Below, piece by piece: positions 36,440 through 46,453 of a DNA stretch of 64,000 bases. Below the pieces are notes generated by a model that was given only the letters and a program-made list of their open reading frames with translations, had not been told where the DNA came from and did not search any database. How positions within the stretch are numbered: position 1 is the first letter of the stretch; the number at the start of each line of letters is the position of its first letter. The DNA lies in the NCBI GenBank assembly GCA_021822115.1, contig JAJZSA010000004.1, forward strand, positions 1 to 64,000, in the 5' to 3' direction. The position numbers and the translations under genes are program-made. The DNA is from Pseudomonadota bacterium (GTDB lineage: Bacteria; Pseudomonadota; Gammaproteobacteria; Burkholderiales; Gallionellaceae).

Positions 36440-38458
36440 TCATTGCACAGTCACGAAGAAGGTAGTGGCGGTTGTGCCGGGCACGACCGCCACGCCTCCC
36501 GTCGTCACGATACTGCCGAATGAGCCGCTCACGCCGCCGGCGGCATCGATCAATACCAGCTGCTGCCCGGGGGTATAGGTGCCGGTGAAATGCAGATTGA
36601 GGGTCCCCCCCACCGTCGCCCTGCCTGCGACAGTGATGTGTCCGTGATTTACGCCTTTGCTGATGCCATCGACCGGCAACGTCAACGTGCCGGTCGCACT
36701 TTGCTGGAAATCACCCCCCAGCGCGATCTCATATTGCCCGGCCGCGAGCGTCAATCCGGCGTTGTTGTTCAGGCTGCCGCTGCCGAACGGTGTAGCGCCG
36801 CCGACTGCAACGGCACCGGCATTGATGGTGGTGCCGCCGATGTAGCTGTTGCCTGACAGCGTGGTGGTCGCAGCCCCCGCCTGCACGAACGAGCCCGTAC
36901 CGCTGATATTGGACAATGTGATCGGCGTAGCGGTGTTCTGCACGATGAGCCTACCGTTGTTGACGACGGCGTTGTTTCCGCCCGTCAGCAAACTGCTGTC
37001 GCCACTGTAGCTGCCGCGCTGCCAGGTCGTATTGCCGGTCGTTCTGACCGTAATGTCGTTCAGCGGCACGCTTGCCCCCTTGCCGATGCGCAAGATCGCG
37101 CTGGCACCGATGGTGGTAGTACCGTTGTAATTCTGCGGTTGCGCAAACGTCACATCGTTACCTGCCGTAGACATGATGGTGACGTTGCCCCACCCCGCTT
37201 CGCCGCCGCGGTAGGGACCTCCGCCGCCGGTGATGCCGATGTTCAACGTGACCGGGGCGTTGTAATTGAAGGCCAGATTGCTGCCGCGCAGGTTGATGTA
37301 GGCATTCTTCGCGCCCAGCACCGGATAAGGCTCGGCTGGCGATGGCGCGGAAGGCAGGAAGAAATTGGCATGCGTGCCGTCGCCCCATTGCACCGTGCCC
37401 GCGCCGGATTCGATGTTGACGCCGCGATAGCTGGCGTCGTTGCCGTTGTTCACGCCATTGCGGTAGATCGCTTTGGCGAAATTCAGATTCGGGTCGCTCA
37501 AACCGGGGTTCACCAGATTCGGGCTGTCGTGCGGGCTGTTGTCGGTGTGGCTGTAGACCCCGACCATCACGATGGTCGAATTGCCGATGGCGTGGAAGTT
37601 GATGTCGTTGCCGTAAGCAGCTTCGTAGATGTTATGCGGCACGGTGACGGTGCTGCCGGGCGGACTCCAGACCAGCCAGGAGCCTTCGTTGAGCACGCCT
37701 TTCGCATTGGGCATGGAGGCCGCCACATGGTTGCTGCCGAAATCGTGCCCCGCACTCAGCGCAACGGCGCCGGTCATGGTGTTGACGCCGCGCATGGAGT
37801 GTCCACCCCAGGCTCCCACCGCCTGCACGATACTGCCACTGCCGCTGATCTCGCCCAGCAGCACAAACTGGTTGTTATTGAGGACGATCTTGCCGTTGTT
37901 GCGGATGTTGTTGAGGTTCACCTCGCCGTTGACCAGACTCGCAGCATTCTTGCTATCCGAAGTGGCGATGATATTGGGATTGTTGTCGGCGGCGGAGTTG
38001 GTGCCGAGTTGCAGCGTCGCGCCCGGATCGATGGTGAGCACCGGTGGGTTCGAGCCGCTGATGGTGAGCTGGTATCCGGCGCCGGGATAATTGGTCTTGC
38101 TGACAATCTCCACCTGCAGAGCATCGGGCAGGGTGAAAGTACTGGCCTGGGTGATGATCAGCGTGCCGGGATTGGCGGTACCGCCCCATGCGGACAAGGT
38201 GAGCGTGCCTTTGCCCGAGATGATGCCGGTATAGGTAGTGACGCCGGCCGGCAGGTTGATGACGGCATCGCCGCTCAGCACGACATTGCTGTTTGCCTGG
38301 ATAGAGGAAGTGATATCGACACTTCCGGCTGGAGCCGACGAATTCCGATTGACGCCGCCCGCTGAGTGGCCACCGCCGCCACAAGCATTGATGGAGAGGA
38401 CACACACCAGCGCCAACGACCGCGCTAGCGCACTAAAGCCAGATTTCGTGGATGACAT
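36440..38458 (-). CDS. Putative lipoprotein with autotransporter-type beta-helix, no barrel
   Basis: A 672-residue exported protein. The N-terminal signal LALVCVLSINACGGGG has a lipobox-like INAC, so Cys26 may be lipidated. The rest is a low-complexity, Gly/Asn/Thr/Ser-rich chain with many short beta repeats typical of right-handed beta-helices, for example TLSGNSYIGGTTINAGAVAVGG-like autotransporter-associated repeats in the last third. The chain ends TATTFFVTVQ with no C-terminal translocator barrel. It contains almost no cysteine. It might be a surface or periplasmic polysaccharide-active or adhesive protein. No Shine-Dalgarno is obvious before the ATG at 38458. Function unknown. Confidence 0.75.
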   Translation of the reverse strand: MSSTKSGFSALARSLALVCVLSINACGGGGHSAGGVNRNSSAPAGSVDITSSIQANSNVVLSGDAVINLPAGVTTYTGIISGKGTLTLSAWGGTANPGTLIITQASTFTLPDALQVEIVSKTNYPGAGYQLTISGSNPPVLTIDPGATLQLGTNSAADNNPNIIATSDSKNAASLVNGEVNLNNIRNNGKIVLNNNQFVLLGEISGSGSIVQAVGAWGGHSMRGVNTMTGAVALSAGHDFGSNHVAASMPNAKGVLNEGSWLVWSPPGSTVTVPHNIYEAAYGNDINFHAIGNSTIVMVGVYSHTDNSPHDSPNLVNPGLSDPNLNFAKAIYRNGVNNGNDASYRGVNIESGAGTVQWGDGTHANFFLPSAPSPAEPYPVLGAKNAYINLRGSNLAFNYNAPVTLNIGITGGGGPYRGGEAGWGNVTIMSTAGNDVTFAQPQNYNGTTTIGASAILRIGKGASVPLNDITVRTTGNTTWQRGSYSGDSSLLTGGNNAVVNNGRLIVQNTATPITLSNISGTGSFVQAGAATTTLSGNSYIGGTTINAGAVAVGGATPFGSGSLNNNAGLTLAAGQYEIALGGDFQQSATGTLTLPVDGISKGVNHGHITVAGRATVGGTLNLHFTGTYTPGQQLVLIDAAGGVSGSFGSIVTTGGVAVVPGTTATTFFVTVQ

Positions 38459-38532
38459 TGCGAATGAGTACCCGAGTATGCGCCATGCAGGCCGCGTTGG
38501 TTCTCACCCTATCACCCATGCTTTCGTTGCAC

Positions 38533-38550
38533 AGTCAGGAAATCCTGACT
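38533..38550. repeat. Inverted repeat between the GGDEF and lipoprotein genes
   Basis: AGTCAGGA (38533-38540) and TCCTGACT (38543-38550) are perfectly complementary with 2 bases between. It lies 30 bases past the GGDEF-gene stop and 75 bases before the lipoprotein start. No U-tract follows, so an operator is as likely as a hairpin. Confidence 0.45.
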
Positions 38551-38579
38551 CGCTTCAGCTGTGCTGACAGCGTTGCCCG

Positions 38580-40493
38580 TCAATCGCCGCGCACCGTACG
38601 GTTGCGGCCGCCGCTCTTGGCGGCATACAGATTGCGGTCGGCCTCGGCCAGCAGGTCGGGCAGCGCGGCATGCTGCGCGACTTTCTCCGCCACACCGACA
38701 CTGAGCGTGAGACGCAGTTTGCCGCCCGGGACTTCCAGCAGCAATTCGCTCACTGCCTGACGCATGCGTTCGGCGCATTGCCAGGCATCGGCCGCCGCGC
38801 TATCGGGGCAGATCACCAGGAACTCCTCGCCGCCGTAACGGCACACCACATCCTGCGTGCGTGCCGTGCGGCGCAAAGTCTCGGCCACCCGTTGCAGGGC
38901 TTCGTCGCCCACGTGATGCCCGAAGCGGTCGTTCACCGACTTGAAGTGGTCGATGTCCACCATCAGACAGGAAAGGCGACGCGCCCCGCGTTGCGCCAGC
39001 GCCCATTCCTGCTCCAGCCGCTCCATGGCATAACGCCGGTTGGGCAGGTCGGTCAGCGCATCGGTCAAGGCCTGCTGCTGCAAGCGTTCGTTGGCGGCGG
39101 ACAGATCGGAGGCATAACGCAGCATGCGCTCACGGTCGAACGCCAGCTCGGCTTGCAGGCGCACCACGCGTTGCGCGGCACGCAGCCGGGCGAAAAAGAT
39201 GCGCGGCGTCACCGGTTTCAGCAGATGGTCGTCGGCCCCGGCCTCGAAGGCTTCGATCAGCTTGTCCGGGGCGTTGTCCGCCGTGACCACCATCAGGTAC
39301 AGGTCGCCGTTCTGCGCCTGCTCGCGCAAGGCACGGCACAGTGCCACGCCGCCAGGTCCCGGCAGCGAATCATCGATGATGACCAATTGCGGTCGCTGTG
39401 CAGCGAACTGGCGCAGCGCCTCTTCCCCGCTGGCGGCGACATGCACCTCGTGTCCGGCGGTGACCAGCAACTGTTGCAGCAGATTACGCATCGGACGGTC
39501 ATCCTCGACCACCAGCACGCGCATCTTGAAATCGTCTTCGCTTGCGTCCGGCACCGCCACCGGCGGCGCCTCCCCCTCGTGCGCGGCCAGCAAGCGCCCC
39601 ATGTCGGGCAACTGCTGACTGCCTAGACCGAACAACACCGCCCATTCATGCCAGTCGTGCGCACAGGTCTCGGCGATACGCAACAGATCGCCTTCCTCGA
39701 TCGCCAGACGCGTGGCCGCATCGCGCAAAGGACCTAGTGCCAGCGCGCGCTCGCCATCCGGCATGGTCCACACATCGGCCATCAGCCCGGCCAGATGCAG
39801 CAGGTGCAGCAGGCGCCATTCGCGCGAGCCTTCGGCGGCGGCACTCTCCTGCGGCCGGCGGAAATGCTGCACCAGCGCCTGGAACAGCACAGGGAAATTC
39901 ATGTCAGACAGCATCGCCACGCTGACGTCGGCCTGGTCGAAACCGAAGGCGGCACGTTCAGCACCGAGGCGGGCCGCGTCGTCGGCGACGGCGTTCTTCT
40001 CCAGCAAACCGGCATACTCGGAAGGGAACACGGTGGCCAGTGCCAGTTGACCGACCTGACCGAGCAGACCGAGCACAAAGAACTCTTCGGCCGCCACCAG
40101 CCGCTGTCGCTCCACCAGATGCCGCGCCGCGATGGCAGTGAGCAACGAGTGCAGCCAGAAATGGCGGTAATCGAAATTGGCACACGGGCCGTGCCGGTAA
40201 TCGACCACCAGCGCGATACCCAGCACCAGCTGGCGCAAGGCGCGCATGCCGAGCACGGTGACCGCATCCTCGACGGTGATGACCGGGCGCGAAGGCGCGC
40301 CCAGCAGGACATTGGCGGCCTTGATGACGCGCTGGCTGAGGCCCGGGTCGCCGGCGATGAGATGGCCGATCTCATGACCGGAGACATCGTCGCGCTGCGA
40401 CAGGTTGATGACCTCCAGCGCCACCCCCTTGGGGGTAGGCAGGCGCCCGCTGACGCTGAGGCGGTCCAGTATCTGTTGGTGGGTGAGTGGCAA
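38580..40493 (-). CDS. HDOD - response regulator receiver - GGDEF protein (diguanylate cyclase)
   Basis: A 637-residue signalling protein. An HDOD domain fills about residues 5-260 (LPTPKGVALEVINLSQRDDVS at its start), a CheY-like receiver about 325-440 (VLVVEDDRPMRNLL, acceptor Asp in VIIDDSLPG), and a GGDEF domain the last 165 residues. The active site is GGEEF and an RTQD inhibitory site sits five residues upstream, so active, product-inhibited c-di-GMP synthesis is expected. The start is taken as a TTG at 40493 because AGGAGG lies 5 bases before it. Divergent from rnfA. No cognate kinase is adjacent. Confidence 0.9.
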   Translation of the reverse strand: MPLTHQQILDRLSVSGRLPTPKGVALEVINLSQRDDVSGHEIGHLIAGDPGLSQRVIKAANVLLGAPSRPVITVEDAVTVLGMRALRQLVLGIALVVDYRHGPCANFDYRHFWLHSLLTAIAARHLVERQRLVAAEEFFVLGLLGQVGQLALATVFPSEYAGLLEKNAVADDAARLGAERAAFGFDQADVSVAMLSDMNFPVLFQALVQHFRRPQESAAAEGSREWRLLHLLHLAGLMADVWTMPDGERALALGPLRDAATRLAIEEGDLLRIAETCAHDWHEWAVLFGLGSQQLPDMGRLLAAHEGEAPPVAVPDASEDDFKMRVLVVEDDRPMRNLLQQLLVTAGHEVHVAASGEEALRQFAAQRPQLVIIDDSLPGPGGVALCRALREQAQNGDLYLMVVTADNAPDKLIEAFEAGADDHLLKPVTPRIFFARLRAAQRVVRLQAELAFDRERMLRYASDLSAANERLQQQALTDALTDLPNRRYAMERLEQEWALAQRGARRLSCLMVDIDHFKSVNDRFGHHVGDEALQRVAETLRRTARTQDVVCRYGGEEFLVICPDSAAADAWQCAERMRQAVSELLLEVPGGKLRLTLSVGVAEKVAQHAALPDLLAEADRNLYAAKSGGRNRTVRGD

Positions 40494-40555
40494 GCTATCC
40501 TCCTGCAAGGCCTAGATTCTAGCGCAAACGCCGGGGTCCTGACCGCCGCACCGGT

Positions 40556-40567
40556 TATATGCATATA
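40556..40567. promoter_or_regulatory. 12-bp palindrome in the GGDEF/rnf divergent region
   Basis: TATATGCATATA is a perfect 12-bp palindrome, 12 bases upstream of the rnf -35 element. Candidate operator; no regulator is identified. Confidence 0.35.
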
Positions 40568-40579
40568 GCGCCTTCGTGG

Positions 40580-40608
40580 TTGAAGCGCCCCTTGTTCCGG
40601 CGCATAAT
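40580..40608 (+). promoter_or_regulatory. Promoter of the rnf operon
   Basis: TTGAAG (40580-40585) and CATAAT (40603-40608) are spaced by 17 bases, 37 bases before the rnfA ATG. Good sigma70 match. Confidence 0.7.
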
Positions 40609-40645
40609 CCGCCCCTGTTTTTTTCGCGCCTTGCGTCCTCCCGCA

Positions 40646-41221
40646 ATGACTGAATATCTGTTGATACTGGTCGGCACGGTGTTGGTGAACAACATCGTGA
40701 TGGTCAAGATCCTCGGGCTGTGCCCGTTCATGGGCGTCTCCAAGAAACTGGAGACGTCGCTCAGCATGGGCGCCGCCACCACGTTCGTGCTGACCATCGC
40801 TTCCGGCTTGAGCTATCTGGTGAGCCATTACCTGCTCGGCCCCGACCTGGCCTACCTGACCACGCTGGCTTTCATCGTGGTGATCGCCGCCACCGTGCAG
40901 TTCACCGAGATGGCGATCAAGAAGACCAGCCCGGTGCTGTACCAGGCACTGGGCATCTACCTGCCGCTGATCACCACCAACTGTGCGGTGCTCGGCATCC
41001 CGCTGCTCAACGTGCAGGCCAAACACGACTTCATCGAATCGTTGCTGTTCGGTTTCGGCGGCGCGGTCGGCTTCACGCTGGTGATGGTGCTGTTCGCCGG
41101 CATCCGCGAACGCATGGAAGGCGCGGACGTGCCGGCGGTGTTCCGTGGCACCGCCATCGCCATGGTCACCGCCGGTCTGATGAGCCTGGCTTTCATGGGC
41201 TTCTCGGGGCTGGTCAAATGA
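40646..41221 (+). CDS. rnfA: Ion-translocating oxidoreductase complex subunit A
   Basis: Integral membrane subunit (191 residues, six helices) of the Rnf complex, which couples electron flow between ferredoxin and NAD to ion transport, and in E. coli (as RsxA) keeps SoxR reduced. Family motifs are [21 protein letters not shown] and [15 protein letters not shown], the latter carrying one of the membrane Cys residues that bind the intramembrane iron-sulfur site with RnfE. It opens the rnfABCDGE-nth operon and overlaps rnfB by 4 bases. Confidence 0.97.
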   Translation: MTEYLLILVGTVLVNNIVMVKILGLCPFMGVSKKLETSLSMGAATTFVLTIASGLSYLVSHYLLGPDLAYLTTLAFIVVIAATVQFTEMAIKKTSPVLYQALGIYLPLITTNCAVLGIPLLNVQAKHDFIESLLFGFGGAVGFTLVMVLFAGIRERMEGADVPAVFRGTAIAMVTAGLMSLAFMGFSGLVK

Positions 41222-41766
41222 TCCAGGCGCTGTGGATCATGGTCGCCATAGCGACGTTGCTGGGCGTGATCCTCGGCTATGCCGCCATCCGTTTCCGCGT
41301 CGACGGCAACCCGCTGGCGGAGAAGATCGATGCGGTATTGCCACAGACGCAATGCGGCCAGTGCGGCTATCCCGGCTGCAAACCCTATGCCGAAGCCATC
41401 GCCAAAGGCGAGGCGGACATCAACCTGTGCCCGCCCGGAGGCGAGGAAGGCATCCACAAGCTGGCGGAGCTGCTGGGGGTGGAATTCAAGCCCTTCGGCA
41501 AGGATGCCCAGCCCAAACCCAAGTCCGTGGCCTTCATTGATGAACAGACCTGCATCGGCTGCACCCTGTGCATCCAGGCCTGTCCGGTGGATGCCATCGT
41601 CGGTGCGGCCAAGCAGATGCACACCATCATCACCTCGGAATGCACCGGCTGCGAGCTGTGCGTGCCGCCGTGTCCGGTCGATTGCATCAGCATGCTGCCC
41701 ATCGAGGAGAAGCTGGATAACTGGAAATGGAAATATCCGGTGTATGAGTTGAGGCACACCGCATGA
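41218..41766 (+). CDS. rnfB: Ion-translocating oxidoreductase complex subunit B
   Basis: Iron-sulfur subunit, 182 residues. One N-terminal membrane helix is followed by the [16 protein letters not shown] cluster motif and two ferredoxin-type 4Fe-4S motifs, [15 protein letters not shown] and [15 protein letters not shown]. It takes electrons from ferredoxin. Total length is similar to the E. coli protein, without the extra clusters seen in anaerobes. Overlaps rnfA and rnfC by 4 bases each. Confidence 0.97.
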   Translation: MIQALWIMVAIATLLGVILGYAAIRFRVDGNPLAEKIDAVLPQTQCGQCGYPGCKPYAEAIAKGEADINLCPPGGEEGIHKLAELLGVEFKPFGKDAQPKPKSVAFIDEQTCIGCTLCIQACPVDAIVGAAKQMHTIITSECTGCELCVPPCPVDCISMLPIEEKLDNWKWKYPVYELRHTA

Positions 41767-43457
41767 GAAAACTGCATCGCTTCCATGGCGGCGTGCACCC
41801 CCCCACGCACAAGGCCGAATCCACGCGCACCCCGATCGCCCCGACCACACTGCCGTCGCGCCTGGTCATCCCCTTGCACCAGCATGTAGGCAACTGCGCG
41901 GTGCCGGTGGTGCAGGTAGGCGAGCACGTGCTCAAGGGGCAGATCATCGGTCGCCCGGAAGGGCGCCAGTCCAGCGCGGTGCACGCCTCCACCTCGGGTA
42001 CGGTGAGCGCCATCGACATGCAAGTGGTAGCGCATCCATCGGGCGAACCCGACCTGTGCGTGACCATCATCCCGGACGGCAAGGACGAGTGGATCGAACA
42101 TCAGGGAGTCGATTACACGCAGACCTCGCACACCGATCTGCGCCACCTGCTGCGCCGTGCCGGCGTGGTCGGCCTTGGCGGCGCGGTGTTCCCCAGCGAT
42201 CTCAAGGCTTACTCGCGCCACCACAAGATCACCACGCTGGTGATCAACGGCGCCGAGTGCGAGCCCTACATCACCTGCGACGACATGCTGATGCGAGAAC
42301 GGGCCGGCGACATCCTGCGCGGCGCAGAGCTGTTGCGCGAACTGCTGCATGCGGAAGAGGTGCTGATCGGCATCGAGGACAACAAGCCGCAAGCCATTGC
42401 CGCGATGCAGCGCGCCGTGGGACAGGACGGTCATCGACGCATGGAAGTGATCGCCGTCCCCACGCTGTATCCGGGCGGCGGCGCCAAGCAGCTGATCCGC
42501 GTGCTGACCGGCATCGAGGTCGCCGCCGGCGTGCGCTCGACCGAGCTGGGCGTGCAATGCTTCAACGTCGCCACCGCCTATTGCGCCTGGCGCGCCGTGG
42601 CGCATGGCGAGCCGCTGCTGTCGCGCATCGTCACCGTCACCGGCAATGTGGCTGAGGCGCAGAATTTCGAAGTGTTGCTGGGCACCCCGGTGGATGAGCT
42701 GGTGGCGCAAGCCGGCGCGAAACCGGACACCGACCGCTACATCATGGGCGGCCCGATGATGGGCGTGGATCTGCCGTCCGCCGCAGTGGGCGTGACCAAG
42801 GCCACCAACTGCATCATCGCCGCCTCGCCCGCGCTGTTCCCGCCGCCGCCGCTGCCCATGCCGTGCATCCGTTGCACGCGCTGCGCCGACGTCTGCCCGG
42901 CCGAACTGCAACCGCAGGAGCTGTACTGGTTCGCCAAAGCGAACAACTTCGGCAAGGCGCAGGAATACCATCTGTTCGACTGCATCGAGTGCGGCGCCTG
43001 CGCCTATGTCTGCCCCAGCAGCATCCCGCTGGTGCACTACTATCGTTACGCGAAGAGCGAGATCCGCGTACGCGACCACGACAAACGCGCCGCCGACCAG
43101 GCGCGCGAACGCCATGAGTTCCGCCAGTTCCGCCTGGAGCGCGAGAAGCAGGAGAAGGCCGAGCGTCTGGCGCAGAAGGAACGCGAAGCGGCAGCCGCCA
43201 AGGCCGCTACGGCGACCGCCGCCCCGGTCGCCACACCGGTCGGCGCCTCCAGCGACCCGGACGACACCTTGCAGATGCGCATCGATGCTGCGGTGGAACG
43301 CGCCAAGGCACAGGTCGCAGCCGCGCATCCGAAGAACACCGAGGCGCTCACCCCTGAGCAGCAGGCGGAGATCGCCGCCGTCGAAGCACGGCGCGCCAAG
43401 ATCCGCGAACTGGCCTCCGCTGCCGGCGCCGAAGACGAGCCGCCCAAACAACAGTAA
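41763..43457 (+). CDS. rnfC: Ion-translocating oxidoreductase complex subunit C
   Basis: Peripheral subunit (564 residues) that carries the NADH/FMN site and two 4Fe-4S clusters. The N-terminus [11 protein letters not shown] is diagnostic, and [15 protein letters not shown] with [13 protein letters not shown] form the Complex I 51-kDa-like nucleotide region. Clusters are at [12 protein letters not shown] and [18 protein letters not shown]. The last 130 residues are a charged Ala/Glu/Lys-rich coiled extension like that of enterobacterial RsxC but much shorter. Confidence 0.97.
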   Translation: MRKLHRFHGGVHPPTHKAESTRTPIAPTTLPSRLVIPLHQHVGNCAVPVVQVGEHVLKGQIIGRPEGRQSSAVHASTSGTVSAIDMQVVAHPSGEPDLCVTIIPDGKDEWIEHQGVDYTQTSHTDLRHLLRRAGVVGLGGAVFPSDLKAYSRHHKITTLVINGAECEPYITCDDMLMRERAGDILRGAELLRELLHAEEVLIGIEDNKPQAIAAMQRAVGQDGHRRMEVIAVPTLYPGGGAKQLIRVLTGIEVAAGVRSTELGVQCFNVATAYCAWRAVAHGEPLLSRIVTVTGNVAEAQNFEVLLGTPVDELVAQAGAKPDTDRYIMGGPMMGVDLPSAAVGVTKATNCIIAASPALFPPPPLPMPCIRCTRCADVCPAELQPQELYWFAKANNFGKAQEYHLFDCIECGACAYVCPSSIPLVHYYRYAKSEIRVRDHDKRAADQARERHEFRQFRLEREKQEKAERLAQKEREAAAAKAATATAAPVATPVGASSDPDDTLQMRIDAAVERAKAQVAAAHPKNTEALTPEQQAEIAAVEARRAKIRELASAAGAEDEPPKQQ

Positions 43458-43471
43458 GGATCGCGCACATC

Positions 43472-44500
43472 ATGTGGAGCTCCCCCTTCATCACCCAACC
43501 CGCCAGCGTCAGCCAGATCATGCTGCGCGTGCTGTTCGCACTGGTCCCGGGCATCGCGCTCTACGTCTGGTACTTCGGTCCAGCCATCCTGATCTCGCTC
43601 ACGCTGGCTTCGATCACCGCGCTGGCCACCGAGGCGCTGATGCTCAAGCTGCGCGACCGTCCGCTCAAACCGTTCCTGAGCGACAACAGCGCCCTCATCA
43701 CCGCCTGGCTGCTGGCGCTGTCCATCCCGCCGCTGGCGCCTTGGTGGCTGGTGGTGGTGGGCACCGCCTTCGGCATCGCCGTGGCCAAGCAGCTGTATGG
43801 CGGCCTGGGCAACAATCCGTTCAACCCGGCGATGGTCGGCTATGCCGTGCTCATCATCTCCTTCCCGGCGCATATGACGCACTGGCTGACGCCAGCCATG
43901 CTGAGCGAACATACGCTGACCTTCGCCGAACAGCTGCACTACATCTTCGGCGGCCTGTTGCCACCGGATGCCACGCTGGATGCGCTGACCATGGCGACGC
44001 CGCTGGACACCATGAAGACCGAGTTGCATCGCGGCCTGTCGGTGGACGAGATCCGCAACATGCCGATCTACGGCCACCTGGGCGGTAAGGGCAGCGAGAT
44101 GGTCGCGCTCGGTTTCGCCATCGGCGGCGTGTACATGATCGCCACGCGCCTGATCAACTGGGTGATACCGGCCATCTATCTCGCCTCGCTGTTCACCATC
44201 GCCGGCGTCTTCAATCTGTACGACCCGGCACATTACGCTGCGCCGAGCTTCCACCTGTTCTCAGGGGCGGCGATGCTGGGGGCGTTCTTCATCTACACCG
44301 ATCCGGTGGGCGGCCCGACCACCTACAAGGGCCGCTTGGTCTATGCCTTCGGCGCGGCACTGCTGACCTGGCTGATCCGCACCTATGGCGGCTTCCCCGA
44401 TGGCGTGGCATTCGCCGCTCTGCTGATGAACCTGTGCGTGCCGCTGATCGACGCCTGGACGCAGCCGCGCATCTTCGGCAAGAAAGGGGAGGGCAAATGA
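43472..44500 (+). CDS. rnfD: Ion-translocating oxidoreductase complex subunit D
   Basis: Integral membrane subunit, 342 residues with about ten helices, related to NqrB. It carries covalently bound FMN through a Thr; the local sequence ALTMATPLDTMK corresponds to the usual SGATPL site, with Ser-Gly changed to Thr-Met but the Ala-Thr-Pro kept. GNNPFNPAMVGYAVLIISFP and FFIYTDPVGGPTTYKGRLVYA are further signatures. Overlaps rnfG by 4 bases. Confidence 0.96.
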   Translation: MWSSPFITQPASVSQIMLRVLFALVPGIALYVWYFGPAILISLTLASITALATEALMLKLRDRPLKPFLSDNSALITAWLLALSIPPLAPWWLVVVGTAFGIAVAKQLYGGLGNNPFNPAMVGYAVLIISFPAHMTHWLTPAMLSEHTLTFAEQLHYIFGGLLPPDATLDALTMATPLDTMKTELHRGLSVDEIRNMPIYGHLGGKGSEMVALGFAIGGVYMIATRLINWVIPAIYLASLFTIAGVFNLYDPAHYAAPSFHLFSGAAMLGAFFIYTDPVGGPTTYKGRLVYAFGAALLTWLIRTYGGFPDGVAFAALLMNLCVPLIDAWTQPRIFGKKGEGK

Positions 44501-45132
44501 AGCGCATCGTCCGCTCCACCCTGCAAACCGCCCTCAATCTGGTGTTCTTCGCCATCATCGGCACCGCCATCCTGTCCGCCACCTATTTCCTGACGCACGC
44601 CGCCATCGTGCATAGCGAGCAACAGGAAAAGCTCAAACTGATCACACAGATCGTGCCCACCGATCTGTTCGACAACGACATCATCCAGGACACGTTACCC
44701 ATCGCTGCCGATCCCTTGCTCGGCACGACCGAAACCACCACCGTCTATCGCGCTCGCCTCAAGGGAGCACCTTCCGCCGTGGTGCTGGAAGCCATCGCAC
44801 CCGATGGCTACAGCGGCAAAATCGCGCTCGTGTTGGCGGTACGCAGTAACGGTCAACTGGCGGGCGTGCGCGTGGTGGCACACAAGGAGACGCCCGGACT
44901 GGGTGATTACATCGAACTCGGGAAGAGCCCGTGGATCAAGGGCTTCGACGGGAAATCACGCACCGCGTACAGCGCTGAGGATTGGCAGGTGGAGAAGGAC
45001 GGCGGCAAGTTCGGTTACATGACCGGCGCCACCATCACCCCGCGCGCAGTCATCAAGGCCGTGCACCATGCCCTGCAATATTTCGATGCCCACCGCGACG
45101 AACTGTTCGCCCCCCAAGGAGGCCGGTCATGA
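44497..45132 (+). CDS. rnfG: Ion-translocating oxidoreductase complex subunit G
   Basis: Membrane-anchored periplasmic flavoprotein, 211 residues. One N-terminal helix ([20 protein letters not shown]) precedes an FMN-binding domain; the flavinylation site is TGAT at 176-179 with Thr179 as the likely attachment residue, normally modified by ApbE (not in this window). The segments [12 protein letters not shown] and [15 protein letters not shown] are family signatures. Overlaps both rnfD and rnfE by 4 bases. Confidence 0.96.
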   Translation: MKRIVRSTLQTALNLVFFAIIGTAILSATYFLTHAAIVHSEQQEKLKLITQIVPTDLFDNDIIQDTLPIAADPLLGTTETTTVYRARLKGAPSAVVLEAIAPDGYSGKIALVLAVRSNGQLAGVRVVAHKETPGLGDYIELGKSPWIKGFDGKSRTAYSAEDWQVEKDGGKFGYMTGATITPRAVIKAVHHALQYFDAHRDELFAPQGGRS

Positions 45133-45824
45133 ATCTGCACGAGATGAAGGACATCGCCTATAACGGCTTGTGGAAACAGAATCCCGGCCTGGTACAACTG
45201 CTCGGCCTGTGCCCGTTGCTGGCGGTGAGCAGCACCTTGGTCAACGCGGTGAGCTTGGGGCTGGCCACCGCCTTGGTGATGAGCTTGAGCAACGCAGCCA
45301 TCGCCCCCATCCGCAGCTATGTCCCGAACGAGATCCGCATCCCGGTGTTCATCCTCATCATCGCGGTGCTGGTGACCGTGGTGCAATACCTCATGAATGC
45401 CTACATGTATGGGCTGTATGTGGTGCTGGGCATCTTCATCCCGCTGATCGTGACCAACTGCATCGTGCTGGCACGCGCCGAATCGTTCGCCTCCAAGAAC
45501 CCCATGCTGCCGTCCGCTTTCGACGGCATGATGATGGGGCTGGGACTCACCGCCGTACTGGCGGCACTGGGTGCGCTGCGCGAGATCGTCGGCAAGGGCA
45601 CGCTACTGTCCGGCATCGATCTGGTGTTCGGCGAATCGACCAAAGCCTGGGTGATCCACGTGATCCCCGATTACCACGGCTTCCTGCTGGCCATCTTGCC
45701 GCCCGGCGCCTTCCTCGGTCTCGGCCTGCTCATCGCCGGCAAGAACTGGCTGGACATGCACGCCGCCGCCAAGGCCCGCAAACAAACGGCAGCGGGCGTA
45801 CAGCCTGAGGCCGCGCAGGGATGA
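45129..45824 (+). CDS. rnfE: Ion-translocating oxidoreductase complex subunit E
   Basis: Integral membrane subunit (231 residues, six helices), pseudo-symmetric partner of Rnf[20 protein letters not shown] and [20 protein letters not shown] are diagnostic and supply the second set of membrane cysteines. The stop overlaps the nth start (ATGA), reproducing the rsxABCDGE-nth arrangement of E. coli. RnfH is absent here. Confidence 0.96.
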   Translation: MNLHEMKDIAYNGLWKQNPGLVQLLGLCPLLAVSSTLVNAVSLGLATALVMSLSNAAIAPIRSYVPNEIRIPVFILIIAVLVTVVQYLMNAYMYGLYVVLGIFIPLIVTNCIVLARAESFASKNPMLPSAFDGMMMGLGLTAVLAALGALREIVGKGTLLSGIDLVFGESTKAWVIHVIPDYHGFLLAILPPGAFLGLGLLIAGKNWLDMHAAAKARKQTAAGVQPEAAQG

Positions 45825-46453
45825 ATGCTGCCAAACGGCGCGAGATCTTCCTGCGCCTGCAAGCCGCCAATCCGCACCCCACCACTGAACTGGAGCACCA
45901 GTCGGCGTTCGAGCTGCTGGTCGCGGTGATCCTGTCCGCCCAAGCCACCGACAAGAGCGTCAACCTGGCCACGCGCGAACTGTTCCCGGTGGCGCGCACG
46001 CCGCAGCAGATCCTCGACCTGGGAGAAGACAACCTGCGCGAATATGTGCAGCGCATCGGCCTGTACCAGACCAAGAGCAAGCACATCATCCAGATGTGCC
46101 GCATCCTGCTGGAGAAACATCAAGGACAGGTCCCGCAGACGCGCGAAGCGCTGGAGGCACTACCCGGCGTCGGCCGCAAGACCGCCAACGTGATCCTCAA
46201 CACCGCCTTCGGCCAGCCCACCATCGCCGTGGACACCCACATCTTCCGCATCAGCAACCGCATCGGCCTGGCGCCGGGCAAGGATGTCCTGGCGGTGGAG
46301 AAGAAACTGATGAAAGTGGTGCCGGACGAATTCAAGCAGGACGCCCATCACTGGCTGATCCTGCATGGGCGCTACGTATGTGTGGCGCGCAAACCGAAAT
46401 GCCGCGAGTGCTGCCTGCTCGATCTGTGCGAATTCAAGGAAAAGGTGTTGTGA
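45821..46453 (+). CDS. nth: Endonuclease III
   Basis: DNA glycosylase/AP lyase for oxidised pyrimidines, 210 residues. The helix-hairpin-helix [13 protein letters not shown] contains the catalytic Lys120, and VDTHIFR contains Asp138. The 4Fe-4S loop at the end has the canonical spacing (Cys-x6-Cys-x2-Cys-x5-Cys). Its position as the last gene of the Rnf operon is conserved and may link repair-protein cluster status to Rnf-driven redox control; that link is inferred. Confidence 0.97.
   Translation: MNAAKRREIFLRLQAANPHPTTELEHQSAFELLVAVILSAQATDKSVNLATRELFPVARTPQQILDLGEDNLREYVQRIGLYQTKSKHIIQMCRILLEKHQGQVPQTREALEALPGVGRKTANVILNTAFGQPTIAVDTHIFRISNRIGLAPGKDVLAVEKKLMKVVPDEFKQDAHHWLILHGRYVCVARKPKCRECCLLDLCEFKEKVL

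Noticed and set aside
36440..38458. Complete autotransporter (type Va)
   Set aside because: The last 150 residues continue the repeat pattern and lack the amphipathic strands and terminal aromatic residue pattern of a 12-strand barrel.
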